Positions 54,601 through 56,929 of a stretch of DNA of 64,000 nt are shown one piece after another. Source of the DNA: Dendrolimus kikuchii (Eukaryota; Arthropoda; Insecta; Lepidoptera; Lasiocampidae); the NCBI GenBank assembly GCA_019925095.2, contig CM034415.1, positions 5,303,001 through 5,367,000 on the forward strand, given 5' to 3'. The notes beneath the pieces are model-generated. The model was not told where the DNA came from and ran no database searches. It was given only the letters and a program-made list of their open reading frames with translations. Each line of letters opens with the position of its first letter. The first letter of the stretch is position 1. The translations under genes were made by a program, and so were the position numbers.

Positions 54601-55487
54601 TTTACTTTACAATAGACTTACCACTATTTATATTAGATATTTGAATTCAATTCTATGTTTTTTTACTTTCTTGAATAAGCCCCAAGTAGACCTTAACATA
54701 ATAGGTTTTCTCAAAAATATTGGGAATTTGTCTTTAGCTGGCATCTCTATACACGCTTACAGAGACAAATGAAACGAGTAGGGCGCGAGTGTGAGACAAC
54801 GCTTTAACGCTCACAAGTATGCATTAGTTGGCCAGTTTTTGTAGTAAGGATACAGCGACGCTAAATCTAGAGGTATATAATCAAAGGTATATACTTTACA
54901 TAAGGTATACAATATTAGTAAGTAATTCAATACAATAATAGTAAATAGTCATCGGCAAACCTTCTGCGCGCGGTTTATGTGAATTGGTAAAATAATCGGC
55001 TTGTATCCACCCCTAGGTCTCTGCGTTTGGGTGCCATACATCCTTTTCACCCCCTGGTAAAGACGGCCCTGACTGTGTATAACACTAGCAGAGACCGATA
55101 TACCATGTCCTATAAACATGGAAGAAGGATTTATCGCTCAATGTGATTGTGCAGGCTAAGCCTTTAATGGCCTACCTCACTCCAGTGCAGAGACTCCGCG
55201 TTCAATTCCTGGCATGGTAGATTTCGTTGACGCATTTCTATTATCTTCTATTATATGTGTGTACTGTGATTATATGTGCACGCATTGCAGGAATGGCAGT
55301 GTGCAAGGGCGATAGCGGCGGCGGGCTGACCTTCAGCAGAGTCGACAACGGCGTCTACAAACACTACTTGCAAGGCGTCGTGTCCAACACTCCCAGTAAC
55401 GGCGGCCTGGGGTGCAACGCGTACACTTGGGCCTTCTTCACCCATATCGTGACGCATAAGGATTTCATTAAGTCAATGATTAAATAA
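3475..55487 (+). CDS. HP14: Modular serine protease (HP14/ModSP-like), spliced, 3' part of gene
   Basis: Seven exons with consistent phases (3475-3683, 7256-7468, 15904-16062, 16636-16757, 17507-17680, 43854-44013, 55291-55487) encode sushi, Wonton-like and chymotrypsin-fold domains in that order, which is the order of Manduca hemolymph protease 14 and Drosophila ModSP. Family knowledge: this secreted zymogen autoactivates after pathogen-recognition proteins assemble and starts the Toll and prophenoloxidase cascades. The triad is visible as AAHC, SDLAVL and GDSGGG, and the usual disulfide cysteines are present. The S1 position before CKGDSGG is Ala-Val, not Asp-Ser, so tryptic specificity is unlikely. 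The N-terminal LDLa repeats and signal peptide are not in the window. Introns reach about 26 kb and 11 kb and are filled with transposons. No stop or frameshift was seen in any exon, so the gene looks functional. Confidence 0.9.
3739..5253 (-). mobile_element. Two antisense R1-clade 3' ends at one site
   Basis: 4271-5253 is a 5'-truncated R1 LINE: C-terminal ORF2, then 3' UTR, then a poly-A read here as poly-T. 3739-4230 is a second copy of the same 3' UTR and tail. A 40-bp host segment starting TAATGTACTAC is present at 3699-3738 and 4231-4270, and its last 15 bases recur at 5254-5268 as the far target duplication. The 3' UTR matches the region after the ORF at 12851-13170. Confidence 0.75.
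4711..5257 (-). pseudogene. R1 ORF2 C-terminus, fragment
   Basis: Reads STLLAGDPPW, RRSRQDALARGL, then TLTFRMTQILTGHGCFDKYL and the zinc-finger segment CCQCGALDTAFHTMVEC, each with a direct counterpart at 12180-12700. A frameshift separates the halves near 5080. Only about 180 codons of the roughly 1000-codon ORF2 remain. Confidence 0.75.
5269..7255. other. Intron sequence without recognised features
   Basis: AT-rich intron between the R1 fragments and the Wonton exon. Short open frames such as 5971-6174 and 6565-6840 have no recognisable motif. No terminal repeats were noticed. Confidence 0.5.
7256..7468 (+). CDS. HP14: Modular protease exon: Wonton-like cysteine domain
   Basis: The exon starts after TTACAG and ends before GTGAGT. 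It reads from PCHLEKGPRVDYMC to ETCAEENIAV with six cysteines (PC, YMC, VIC, AKC, MRC, ETC), matching in number and position the Wonton domain between the sushi and protease domains of HP14 and ModSP. Family assignment is by domain order and cysteine count; a profile search was not possible. Confidence 0.8.
7596..8104. repeat. Solo LTR (509 bp)
   Basis: Starts TGTTACGAGTGTGG and ends AAGTAACA, flanked by the 4-bp duplication ATAT at 7592-7595 and 8105-8108, which fits a Ty3/gypsy LTR. The first ~50 bases recur at 41726-41780. No internal coding region is attached, so it is a solo LTR. Confidence 0.7.
8283..8893 (+). mobile_element. RTE-like LINE tail, copy 2 (longest)
   Basis: An open frame at 8304-8909 gives the C-terminus of a non-LTR reverse transcriptase with VPTLTYGSDSWVW, MRALRKICGV and the hallmark MLRWFGHVERM. 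It ends at GAAGTTATATATGTATG. The family is 5' truncated at all loci here, so its clade (RTE or Proto2 type) is inferred from the C-terminal motifs only. No target duplication was found for this copy. Confidence 0.7.
9711..10895 (+). pseudogene. R1 ORF2, endonuclease half
   Basis: Starts FQANVNHSPTAQDL, the usual opening of the R1/TRAS endonuclease, although the initiator is lost at the junction. Endonuclease motifs include AVISEPYYVP, VMGDFNAKHYSWG and SLSDHRYIRFEL (catalytic Asp/His). The linker towards the RT is intact to about residue 390. A single-base shift in the C-run near 10887-10891 moves the rest of the protein to another frame. Confidence 0.75.
10893..12850 (+). CDS. R1 ORF2, reverse transcriptase and C-terminal finger
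   Basis: Open to the stop at 12848-12850. Visible motifs: RKTAPGPDGVPGRL, RPIVLLNEVAKVFEKIL, QFGFRRRRSTMDA, SLDIANAFNSL (motif A), CGVPQGSVLGP, CFADDTLL (catalytic motif C near 11670) and the C-terminal CRQCGAPDTALHTLVEC finger. The RT domain has all catalytic residues and no stop. It is out of frame with the endonuclease half, so the copy is probably not autonomous. Confidence 0.8.
13919..14166. other. Intron sequence without recognised features
   Basis: AT-rich spacer between the AGTT duplication of LTR A and the hAT-like MITE. Nothing was recognised. Confidence 0.4.
14175..14918. mobile_element. hAT-like MITE (744 bp)
   Basis: The right end read inward starts TAGGGGTGTCCACTTAAAAA and the left end TAGGAATATTTACTTAATAT, giving diverged terminal inverted repeats followed by shared ATCGAT-rich subterminal motifs. 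The flanks are CCATAAGG at 14167-14174 and CTATAAGG at 14919-14926, an 8-bp duplication with one mismatch, as in the hAT superfamily. No transposase frame remains. Confidence 0.5.
14927..15903. other. Intron sequence without recognised features
   Basis: AT-rich intron upstream of the activation-site exon. Nothing was recognised apart from the pyrimidine-rich acceptor at its end. Confidence 0.4.
15904..16062 (+). CDS. HP14: Modular protease exon: activation site and start of protease domain
   Basis: The exon lies between TATTTTCAG and GTACTT. The split GAG codon gives ECGLITVTDEL, then IFGG, where most relatives have IVGG or VIGG, then VPWHAGIY and ICGGTIITSTAVIS. The ECG cysteine is the expected interdomain partner of PIC in the 17507 exon. 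Cleavage after Leu (DEL before IFGG) is the predicted activation step and fits autoactivation by a protease that does not require basic P1 residues; that last point is inference. Confidence 0.85.
16117..16433 (+). mobile_element. RTE-like LINE tail, copy 3 (317 bp)
   Basis: Begins at the KGMLRWFGHVERM segment and ends GAAGTTATGTATGTATGT. The direct repeat ATTCTGGAGTA is at 16106-16116 and 16434-16444. A few GTAAG-like bases at the 5' junction are not templated by the family and look like slippage at the end of target-primed synthesis. It lies in the intron just after the activation-site exon. Confidence 0.85.
16636..16757 (+). CDS. HP14: Modular protease exon: catalytic His
   Basis: The exon lies between TTCTCCAG and GTAAGT. 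The first two bases complete the Ala of AAHC, which holds the catalytic histidine and its disulfide cysteine. The remainder reads VLPRKYSVGVGKIYRP and ends in frame at QKLE, joining phase 0 to the next exon. Confidence 0.88.
17507..17680 (+). CDS. HP14: Modular protease exon: catalytic Asp
   Basis: A phase-0 exon of 58 codons between TCTTTCAAG and GTATAG. It holds the catalytic aspartate in SDLAVLKL, the RPICL segment whose cysteine pairs with the interdomain cysteine, and an acidic stretch ending NGMRK. The next exon is about 26 kb downstream. Confidence 0.88.
17711..17761. repeat. Long hairpin at start of a lepidopteran interspersed repeat
   Basis: Arms 17711-17734 and 17738-17761 are complementary over about 24 bases with few mismatches around a TGC loop; the core is CCCGCGGCTGCGCCGCGGG. 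The core resembles the CCCGCGACTTCGTCCGCG motif at 41790-41815, so it probably marks the 5' part of the same repeat class. Confidence 0.5.
17762..18035 (+). repeat. Interspersed repeat, copy 1 of pair with 33231
   Basis: About 270 bases starting GCTTCTTGTTTAAAGAGC and ending GTTACTATCGCATTTTT align with 33231-33485. The 3' portion has the lepidopteran phrases for a cryptic ATCCAGTATTCC site and TTACTATCGCATTT. Class (SINE, RTE-derived or Helitron-like) is unresolved. Confidence 0.6.
18036..18335 (+). repeat. LINE/SINE 3' end with A-rich tail
   Basis: Contains TTTGGTGTTGCAAATGTCC and then CCATCAAGTGGGCCGTCTGC, a 3' end seen on many lepidopteran retroelements, and finishes GCAATAAAAAAAA. No coding sequence is attached. 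Confidence 0.45.
18350..19125 (+). repeat. Minisatellite-carrying interspersed repeat, copy A
   Basis: Order: GATTGGTCTCATTCAAAC leader, TAGTTTTATTTATCTATC, then about 300 bases of A-rich units such as AAAAGGAC and AAAAGAGC (18445-18745), then CATAACCTTTACATAAATC, two ATCGGTCCAGTAGTTTTTCC blocks, and TTACTTTCGCATTTATAATA at the end. The same architecture is at 32760-33215 and 42420-43075. Lys-rich and Phe-rich open frames over it are products of the simple repeat, not genes. Confidence 0.7.
19295..20626 (-). mobile_element. R1-clade LINE internal fragment, antisense
   Basis: Reverse-strand RT from PNDPS near 20610 to a C-terminal VEAIRPHL segment near 19390. Visible parts: LNEAAKVFEKILA, QFGFRTGRSTIDV, GVPQGSVLGP, CFADYTLV (second catalytic Asp replaced by Tyr), then VSPEKTEALMF and LLPNVGGPG. 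Several frameshifts (near 20070, 19660). Both ends are truncated. It is clearly diverged from the R1 copy at 9.7 kb. Confidence 0.75.
21365..24780. other. 3.4-kb block separating two parts of the gypsy integrase
   Basis: Contains a maT-like transposase fossil (about 21690-22320) and a short inverted repeat around 21466-21592 (TTGTATTTTGAAA against TTTCAAAATACAA). The remaining 2.4 kb is AT-rich with a C-run at 24094-24110 and no recognised coding sequence. Its ends are inferred from the gypsy frame on both sides. Confidence 0.4.
21690..22320 (+). pseudogene. maT/Tc1-mariner-type transposase fossil
   Basis: A frame at 21765-21959 gives RKWRLERCRNLFKRY and LFTDEEIITVEE, the first catalytic Asp region. 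After a shift, QQDSVPSHEANSIQHWL (about 22008) is the second and SSSSDLNSL with a following stop (about 22100) the third. The order and spacing suit the lepidopteran maT group of IS630/Tc1/mariner. Multiple stops make it inactive. Terminal repeats were not located. Confidence 0.6.
25097..25513 (+). pseudogene. Unrecognised frame upstream of CR1-like ORF2
   Basis: An open frame of 138 codons whose first dozen codons lie in gypsy sequence. It ends three bases before the ORF2 frame. The protein is Asn/Ile/Phe-rich with a low-complexity Asn tract at its end and has no zinc knuckle or RRM that I can recognise. It may be the end of ORF1. Confidence 0.35.
25516..28614 (+). pseudogene. CR1-like ORF2: endonuclease and reverse transcriptase
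   Basis: Endonuclease: NIQGLAGKDLEIE, ITEHWL, YRPDRG, CGDFNVN and SDHCGQF. RT: VFEKIILNQLL, QFGFTKGRSTTDAG, FCDLSKAFDCV (motif A), VPQGSVSGPFLF, LFADDTSLIFK (motif C, Asp pair intact), then the C-terminal FNTRH and FFNKIPSEM segments. Frameshifts near 25870, 26050, 26515, 27645 and 28240. About 150 codons between 26677 and 27416 are missing and replaced by unrelated sequence. Confidence 0.7.
26677..27410. repeat. Insertion in the CR1-like ORF2, possible LTR
   Basis: Begins TGTAGCGGGTCTCC and ends ATCGTTAACA, so TG..CA, and contains repeated TACACTGACTTG-like and ACCCGCT phrases. No matching duplication was found (AGAAC against CAAGG), and LINE codons are missing at the site, so a solo LTR with flanking deletion is only a possibility. 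Confidence 0.35.
30440..31910 (-). pseudogene. R1 ORF1 (gag-like) remnant
   Basis: The N-terminus MADPEPRPPRGANTARKRSR is basic and open for about 90 codons from 31910 to 31626. Near 30540-30450 one frame gives GLCLRYGKSGHAMSDC and a further VPYC, recalling the CCHC knuckles of R1 ORF1 with one Cys changed to Tyr. Stops and shifts interrupt the rest. Confidence 0.55.
32046..32524 (-). mobile_element. RTE-like LINE tail, copy 4 (479 bp)
   Basis: Antisense; starts with ACATACATACATAAC and runs back to the SWIWKREHE-type segment. The direct repeat AATCGAAAAATAA is at 32033-32045 and 32525-32537. It is inserted in the R1 5' UTR. The open stretch at 32459-32208 carries MRALRKICGV and MLRWFGHVERM. 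Confidence 0.85.
32760..33215 (+). repeat. Minisatellite-carrying interspersed repeat, copy B
   Basis: TAGTTTTATTTATATTTCCC leader, then an array of ACCAAAACT and ACCAAAAC units (about 32830-32970), then a GGGATAAAAAGTATCCTATG block, an AATCGGTCGGTAGTTTTTCC block and TTACTATCGCATTTATA. The array unit differs from copies A and C (CC in place of GG or GAG), while the flanks match. Confidence 0.65.
33231..33500 (+). repeat. Interspersed repeat, copy 2 of pair with 17762
   Basis: Aligns with 17762-18035 from GCTTCTTGTTTAAAGAGC to TTACTATCGCATTTTT with scattered substitutions. It directly follows copy B of the minisatellite repeat. Confidence 0.6.
33535..33873 (+). pseudogene. LINE ORF1-like frame, split by gypsy insertion
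   Basis: An ATG at 33535 opens 111 codons with a coiled-coil-like start and MRTRRKILLLHGVPEGKQED, a phrase typical of L1-type ORF1 RNA-binding domains. The frame is cut at LSNFSLE by the LTR at 33869. Related codons continue from about 38534 (ILLKLTDIAIRTKIW, GVTLSEFLTNYRNDLF, MRARQEFGI) to about 38830 with stops. Confidence 0.55.
33869..33981 (-). repeat. Gypsy 3' LTR
   Basis: 113 bp. In element orientation it starts TGTGGTGTTC and ends CCTACT, so the usual terminal CA is absent. The polypurine tract lies just outside at 33982-33992. Confidence 0.85.
33982..33997 (-). promoter_or_regulatory. Gypsy polypurine tract
   Basis: AAAGGGGGAGG on the minus strand ends immediately before the 3' LTR, the expected site for plus-strand priming. 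Confidence 0.75.
34320..35942 (-). CDS. Gypsy Pol: RNase H end and integrase
   Basis: 540 codons open to the stop. Starts in the RNase H (HFIIKTDHKPLTF, NADALSRLP). The integrase zinc-binding domain is ELHEGHLGVVKM with CRDCTACRQQ. The DDE core includes HIDFAEFQGKHYLV and VVSDGGPPFGSREF, then PYRPAGNGAAENAVK with the Glu. The C-terminus has a GDPVLARDYR segment and a basic end. The frame also extends upstream of the listed Met to about 36025. Confidence 0.8.
   Translation of the reverse strand: MKHHQYLYDRHFIIKTDHKPLTFIFGPKFGLPQVASSRLQRYATRLAAYDFDIEFVKSNSNGNADALSRLPLPYEPKNESGLNLVSYINYVEDSFPISAREVALKTQTDEVLSKIYKYIMNGWPSLVNDNEKPYYNRKEYLSIEQGCILYNHRVIIPVLLRKQVLRELHEGHLGVVKMKNLSRNYVYWPNLDNEIEVLCRDCTACRQQRDAPPQSLLHPWVFPARPWQRLHIDFAEFQGKHYLVTVDAHSKWIEVQKMTNTTASTTINKLRELFARFGLPSQVVSDGGPPFGSREFGDYMNKNLITHTITSPYRPAGNGAAENAVKSVKRAMKKSVHEGVDLETAIAQFLFQYRNCDHATTGVAPAVAILGRRLRGRLDILKPSTERNVEKICERVGRACPGAERYVNVGDPVLARDYRARTDKWAPANVVAREAPLSYRVRLSDGHEWKRHIDQIIPNKTTRLSVSHSLINNEADNSDKSKTIEASSHIIPDSADEVIENDIDRANSPKSTSNDKNVIEDELLPKRLRRKCIYRGKYVY
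36024..36806 (-). pseudogene. Gypsy Pol: reverse transcriptase core and RNase H, broken
   Basis: Contains CGDYKVTINPKL, SKIDLTNAYQQL (motif A), VAVFMDDIAVSG (motif C) and AVDNSSYGIGSVLS (RNase H). Lesions: stop near 36773, frameshift near 36345, frameshift near 36265 at a short direct repeat, and a stop at about 36025. Residues that remain match the catalytic consensus. Confidence 0.75.
36808..37839 (-). pseudogene. Gypsy Pol: protease and start of reverse transcriptase
   Basis: The pol frame overlaps gag at its start. LELDTGSKLSVIS is the retropepsin DTG active site; LGRSWLKKLNI follows. The RT begins with PVFIKARPLPLALREPVALE and the frame ends shortly after YSDYGSPIVY because of a small deletion/shift near 36840. 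Confidence 0.75.
37541..38338 (-). CDS. Gypsy Gag
   Basis: 265 codons, open. Starts MPIGKVEQFDLSSKKW, continues with the retrotransposon-gag fold (LYTYDLM-type helix segments and FRQKRQGLNENLSEYLQ) and ends with a CX2CX4HX4C knuckle, CDVCGQKGHIKVMC. Packages element RNA in the particle. The start is 75 bases inside the primer-binding site. It overlaps the pol frame by about 300 bases, so pol would need a frameshift. Confidence 0.8.
   Translation of the reverse strand: MPIGKVEQFDLSSKKWAAYVRRVEQFITLNEIKPSLQVATLVTLVGEATYDLMCDLCAPNHPEAKNFNELVKIVGDHLEPQRSEIAERHVFRQKRQGLNENLSEYLQVLKHLASTCNFNSTLEENLRDQFVSGLASDDMRSRLFAEPTLTYKRAVELALALEAAERHAQTSGASCAQYGGAAGGSGACEPIHRVTARPRSAQTPPAGRASAYNSSSSAEASFNTRFFRSCWRCGREHKPDVCRFKNYSCDVCGQKGHIKVMCRKK
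38398..38418 (-). promoter_or_regulatory. Gypsy primer-binding site
   Basis: TGGCGACGAGGATTAACG read on the minus strand directly after the 5' LTR. TGG at this position fits pairing with a tRNA 3' CCA end; which tRNA was not determined. Confidence 0.6.
38416..38528 (-). repeat. Gypsy 5' LTR
   Basis: 113 bp, identical to the other LTR except one A/G and one C/T difference. The sequence next to it in element orientation is TGGCGACGAGGAT, sharing its first T with the LTR end. Confidence 0.85.
38850..39600. other. Intron sequence, GC-richer then AT-rich, unassigned
   Basis: 38850-39280 is richer in GC than its neighbours, with overlapping short frames on both strands but no known motif. 39290-39600 is AT-rich. 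No terminal repeats were noticed. Confidence 0.35.
39605..40204. repeat. Solo LTR (600 bp) with promoter-like core
   Basis: Starts TGTGGCGAGTGATGG and ends CGCATGTAACA, flanked by ATAT at 39601-39604 and 40205-40208. GTATATATATAAGC near 39771 and TTCAGTTCAATAC near 39822 resemble a TATA box and initiator, and CAATAAAAGCG near 40150 a polyadenylation signal, the usual order in a gypsy LTR. The 74-codon frame at 39730 is probably incidental. Confidence 0.7.
40399..41298 (+). mobile_element. Mariner with internal deletion
   Basis: Terminal inverted repeats CGGTCTGAAAAGTCTCCGAC (left) and, inverted on the right, GTCTGAAAAGTTTCCGACC. TA duplications are at 40397-40398 and 41299-41300. Transposase remains: SAPSFTTVKYWAAEFKRGR, DHERSGCPKTATTDKNIAKV, and LEDRRIKVKEIAEVMNMSKE. 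The catalytic core after about residue 150 is mostly deleted. Confidence 0.75.
41330..41725 (+). mobile_element. LINE with endonuclease start joined to its 3' end
   Basis: 41338-41580 encodes a LINE endonuclease opening (SLNFNILHINAPSIAAYF, VSETCFKPCLP). From about 41605 the C-terminal IRQAKSMTTFKRNVADQYW segment and stop follow, then a short 3' UTR with AATAAA. The entire RT between is deleted. Confidence 0.6.
41726..42110 (+). repeat. LTR scrap plus lepidopteran CCCGCGACTTCGTCC repeat
   Basis: 41726-41780 matches the first ~50 bases of the solo LTR at 7596. From about 41788 follows GATGCCCGCGACTTCGTCCG, a GGGATCAAAAGTATCCTATA block, AATCGGTCCAGTCGTTTCGG and an ACAGACAAACAGACAAAC stretch, the standard order of a highly repeated lepidopteran element. 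Confidence 0.6.
42420..43075 (+). repeat. Minisatellite-carrying interspersed repeat, copy C
   Basis: Same GATTGGTCTCATCCAAAC leader as copy A, TTTTATTTATCTATTCCCAG, an array of ACAAAAAGG units (about 42535-42700), GGGATAACCTTTACATAAAT, two ATCGGTC blocks and TTACTTTCGCATAATATAAT. The array is shorter and more regular than in copy A. Confidence 0.7.
43266..43544. mobile_element. PIF/Harbinger-like MITE (279 bp)
   Basis: Ends are inverted repeats: AGCCTAGTTCGCACTACGC on the left and, inverted, AGCCTAGTTCACACTGC on the right, each followed by TAGTAATTTAG. The 3-bp duplication TAA is at 43263-43265 and 43545-43547. Inside, a short frame from about 43396 reads MNVQRNKVNKLIKLLAIAIL, possibly the start of the parent transposase. 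Confidence 0.7.
43854..44013 (+). CDS. HP14: Modular protease exon: VAGWG segment
   Basis: The exon lies between GTCTCTAG and GTAGAT. It starts VAGWGLNAKKDEASQ and ends KICAGSTN plus one base. TTC and KIC are the usual disulfide pair upstream of the active-site Ser. It sits between a Harbinger MITE and a BEL/Pao element but is itself uninterrupted. Confidence 0.88.
44020..44345. other. Intron between exon 43854 and the BEL element
   Basis: AT-rich. No LTR for the downstream BEL element could be recognised here, so that element is 5' truncated or its left LTR is too diverged to see. Confidence 0.4.
44403..45500 (+). pseudogene. BEL Gag remnant
   Basis: Open for 116 codons from 44403 with a GRLPKLNLPHFDGDLGQW segment, the conserved Pao/BEL gag core; a stop follows at 44751. 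Further pieces in shifted frames run to a knuckle region, CAHCKNNKHIIDSC and WCFGCVANHFGSQC at about 45310-45480. Several frameshifts. Confidence 0.65.
45800..46443. repeat. Solo LTR (644 bp) in the BEL reverse transcriptase
   Basis: Starts TGTAGTGGATGC and ends CATACTCTTCA, with the duplication AGCT at 45796-45799 and 46444-46447. Removing it and one AGCT restores a continuous BEL RT frame from YQL to the following REDESQP segment. It contains GTATAAAACTCG near 46254, a TATA-box-like site. Confidence 0.75.
47908..49005 (-). mobile_element. TRIM-like non-autonomous LTR element (1.1 kb)
   Basis: Two 204-bp LTRs (47908-48111, 48802-49005), TG..CA ends, about seven mismatches, and a 5-bp duplication AAGGA at 47903-47907 and 49006-49010. 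The 690-bp interior has no pol. On the minus strand TGGCGACCGTGACC (48786-48799) starts two bases after the 5' LTR, a primer-binding site. A purine-rich GGGCCCGGAG precedes the other LTR. The 63-codon minus-strand frame at 48681-48490 has no recognised domain. Confidence 0.8.
48786..48799 (-). promoter_or_regulatory. Primer-binding site of the TRIM-like element
   Basis: TGGCGACCGTGACC, two bases inside the 5' LTR in element orientation. Its TGG start pairs with a tRNA CCA end. From memory the sequence resembles the tRNA-Arg-type site of the mdg1/412 group; not verified. Confidence 0.6.
49209..49550. repeat. 340-bp insertion in LTR copy B, unclassified
   Basis: Absent from LTR copy A, which runs straight from CCTCCTA to TGAGGTG. 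No inverted ends, tail or clear target duplication were found. Confidence 0.4.
50386..50745 (+). pseudogene. BEL Pol: NPADC segment before integrase
   Basis: MNPADCAARGCAATNLIDHI and LWWRPAWLF, then LLGVTGWMKRFIHN, the usual BEL/Pao region between RNase H and integrase. The frame ends in a T-run near 50740, where a shift moves it to the 50843 frame. Confidence 0.7.
50843..52050 (+). pseudogene. BEL integrase
   Basis: Zinc-binding part with HFKNAHVELNSLLAIL and FRCISCYRLKA. The core has VATDFGGSY (first Asp), LIRSDCGTNYKGSR (second Asp) and LSWGGIFEAVVK (Glu), so the DDE triad is kept. One frameshift near 51390 and one stop near 51848 break it. The C-terminus (SDKTGPLNIGDLLLVKE, TPRVAEVLVGD) ends at the TAG at 52049. 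Confidence 0.75.
52733..54982 (+). mobile_element. Decayed THAP-domain (P-element-like) DNA transposon
   Basis: GCGCAGAAGGTTTGCCGAT occurs at 52735-52753 and inverted at 54954-54972, giving long terminal inverted repeats about 2.2 kb apart. Inside, an exon-like segment after TTTTTTTTCAG near 54384 reads RIPSDLIMRSRWVEIIRKS and WKPAKTYVMCSDHF, the second half of a THAP DNA-binding domain. MSFYAIKVYRN at 52972 could be the first half with both zinc Cys replaced by Tyr. No catalytic domain remains. Confidence 0.45.
53940..54105. repeat. Tandem duplication, about 97-bp period
   Basis: ACTCCTAAACGACTGAAACT...CATGGTACTCTAAGAAAA at about 53949-54000 recurs as ACTCCTAAATGTCTGAAATT...CATGGTACTCTAACAAAA at about 54049-54098. 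Function unknown. Confidence 0.5.
55291..55487 (+). CDS. HP14: Modular protease terminal exon: catalytic Ser and stop
   Basis: The exon starts after GCATTGCAG and its first two bases complete a Gly codon. It then reads MAVCKGDSGGGLTF, with the nucleophilic Ser, and ends FIKSMIK with TAA at 55485-55487. The residues before Cys are Ala and Val where trypsins have Asp and Ser, and NTPSN replaces the tryptic WGS region. The exon is GC-richer than its surroundings, as expected for coding sequence. Confidence 0.9.
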
Positions 55488-55513
55488 GTTTTTTTGTGTA
55501 ATCTATATATACA

Positions 55514-55519
55514 AATAAA
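55514..55519 (+). promoter_or_regulatory. Polyadenylation signal AATAAA of the protease gene
   Basis: AATAAA lies 27 bases after the stop codon and is followed by further AATAAA-like runs. Position and consensus support its use; the cleavage site is not determined. Confidence 0.55.
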
Positions 55520-55559
55520 ATAAAAAATACTTAAATAATAACAAGTATTATATTATAAA

Positions 55560-56069
55560 TATATTTACAGGTAAAAAATGTAAGCCAGATTGCTGTTGGT
55601 GGGGAGCATTCCTAAAATGCTGGCCGCTTTTTCCCGTTGTATAGCAACCCTGATCCGTTGTCCTAAATATAGGCCAGCCCTTTGGTCATAAGAAACTTCT
55701 TTCAACCTCTTTGAAAGGTCTAGATAAACTTGATAAACCTCGTCCCCATGGCCTGAGTCTCAACTCCGATCCACAAATTTGCATCCATCACCGATGGATG
55801 CATATTTGCGGCGATGGTTTCTTGATGTGTGGCAACTCCTCCTGCGTGTGACTGTGTAATTAGATACAGATATTTTGTACTTAGATTTTGTTTGACAACT
55901 CTAATGTCCTTCCTTTTATGGTTCCATAGCCATTACGACCAAAACTTTACCGTTATGAAATTCTCATGTCCGTCTGTCTTTGTATGACTGACAGTCATTT
56001 TTTCGACACTACCCACCTGTGCAATTTTTCAAACTTAGCAACCGGCAATGTTTTGTCAACTTCTTACAA
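55560..56069. other. Downstream flank of the protease gene, unassigned
   Basis: Follows the terminal exon. No coding motif, tail or terminal repeat was recognised. Confidence 0.4.
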
Positions 56070-56080
56070 CAGTTTCAATA

Positions 56081-56163
56081 CATACATACATACATAACTT
56101 CACGCCAGTTCCCTTGCGGGGTAGGCAAGTTTGTTTATGTTTATTTTTTTATAATTTTTTTCC
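56081..56163 (-). mobile_element. RTE-like LINE tail, copy 5 (very short)
   Basis: CATACATACATACATAAC and then ACTTCACGCCAGTTCCC, the last ~35 bases of the family, followed by about 35 unrelated T-rich bases. Direct repeat CAGTTTCAATA at 56070-56080 and 56164-56174 encloses both parts. Confidence 0.7.
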
Positions 56164-56174
56164 CAGTTTCAATA

Positions 56175-56885
56175 TCTATTAAAAAGGATAGATTACTTTT
56201 CTTGTAGAGATTTTTTAGCAGAAACAATGGTATTTTGTTAATAACAATATTCAAGACTAGTAGTAGACGCTAAATGTGGATTTACTTGAGCGTCGCGGGG
56301 ACCTTTTGGATTGTGAAGATTAGATGCTAAAAAGAAAAAAGGTTATATGATGATGCCCTTTCACTGGTGGGGGGAGCGTGTACAGGTTGTGGGGCTTGAA
56401 AGTGTTTGCTGGAGGTTTACCACTGTGGTATTATATTGTGGTTAAGTAATCAGAAGGTTGCATATGTTCTTGAAGTGTGAGAGAAATCAAACCAGGTTTT
56501 GCTTTTAACTATTTACACGGTTATATTGTTTACGCACAAAATGTACATATATATAATATTCTACACACGCTAAGTCACAATGTGTGGACTGATATGTTCC
56601 GCGTGCCCAGACCGGTCTGTCGCAATATTCGAGTAAGCCTGCTGAACACTGCTGACAAAGCTATCTGTGTCACCACATCAATCGACCCCAAAAGAAAAAA
56701 AATAACACAAATAAACTCTATGTAAAAACAGTTACAATGGACAACAAAATACAAACAAATTTAAAACAATAACTAAATTAACAAAAAATAATAATTAAAA
56801 CACTTTTAGAATCAATGTAAAAAAATATTTGAGAAACTTGATACGTAAGTTGATAGCGCCTGGTCATCGATACAATATTGCGTTG
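56175..56885. other. Unassigned sequence downstream of the antisense BEL
   Basis: AT-rich, possibly containing the 3' end of the antisense BEL element, but no LTR could be demonstrated. Confidence 0.3.
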
Positions 56886-56929
56886 CGTAATCATAGCTGC
56901 AGACAAAACGTTTTTTTTTTTTTGTTTTT

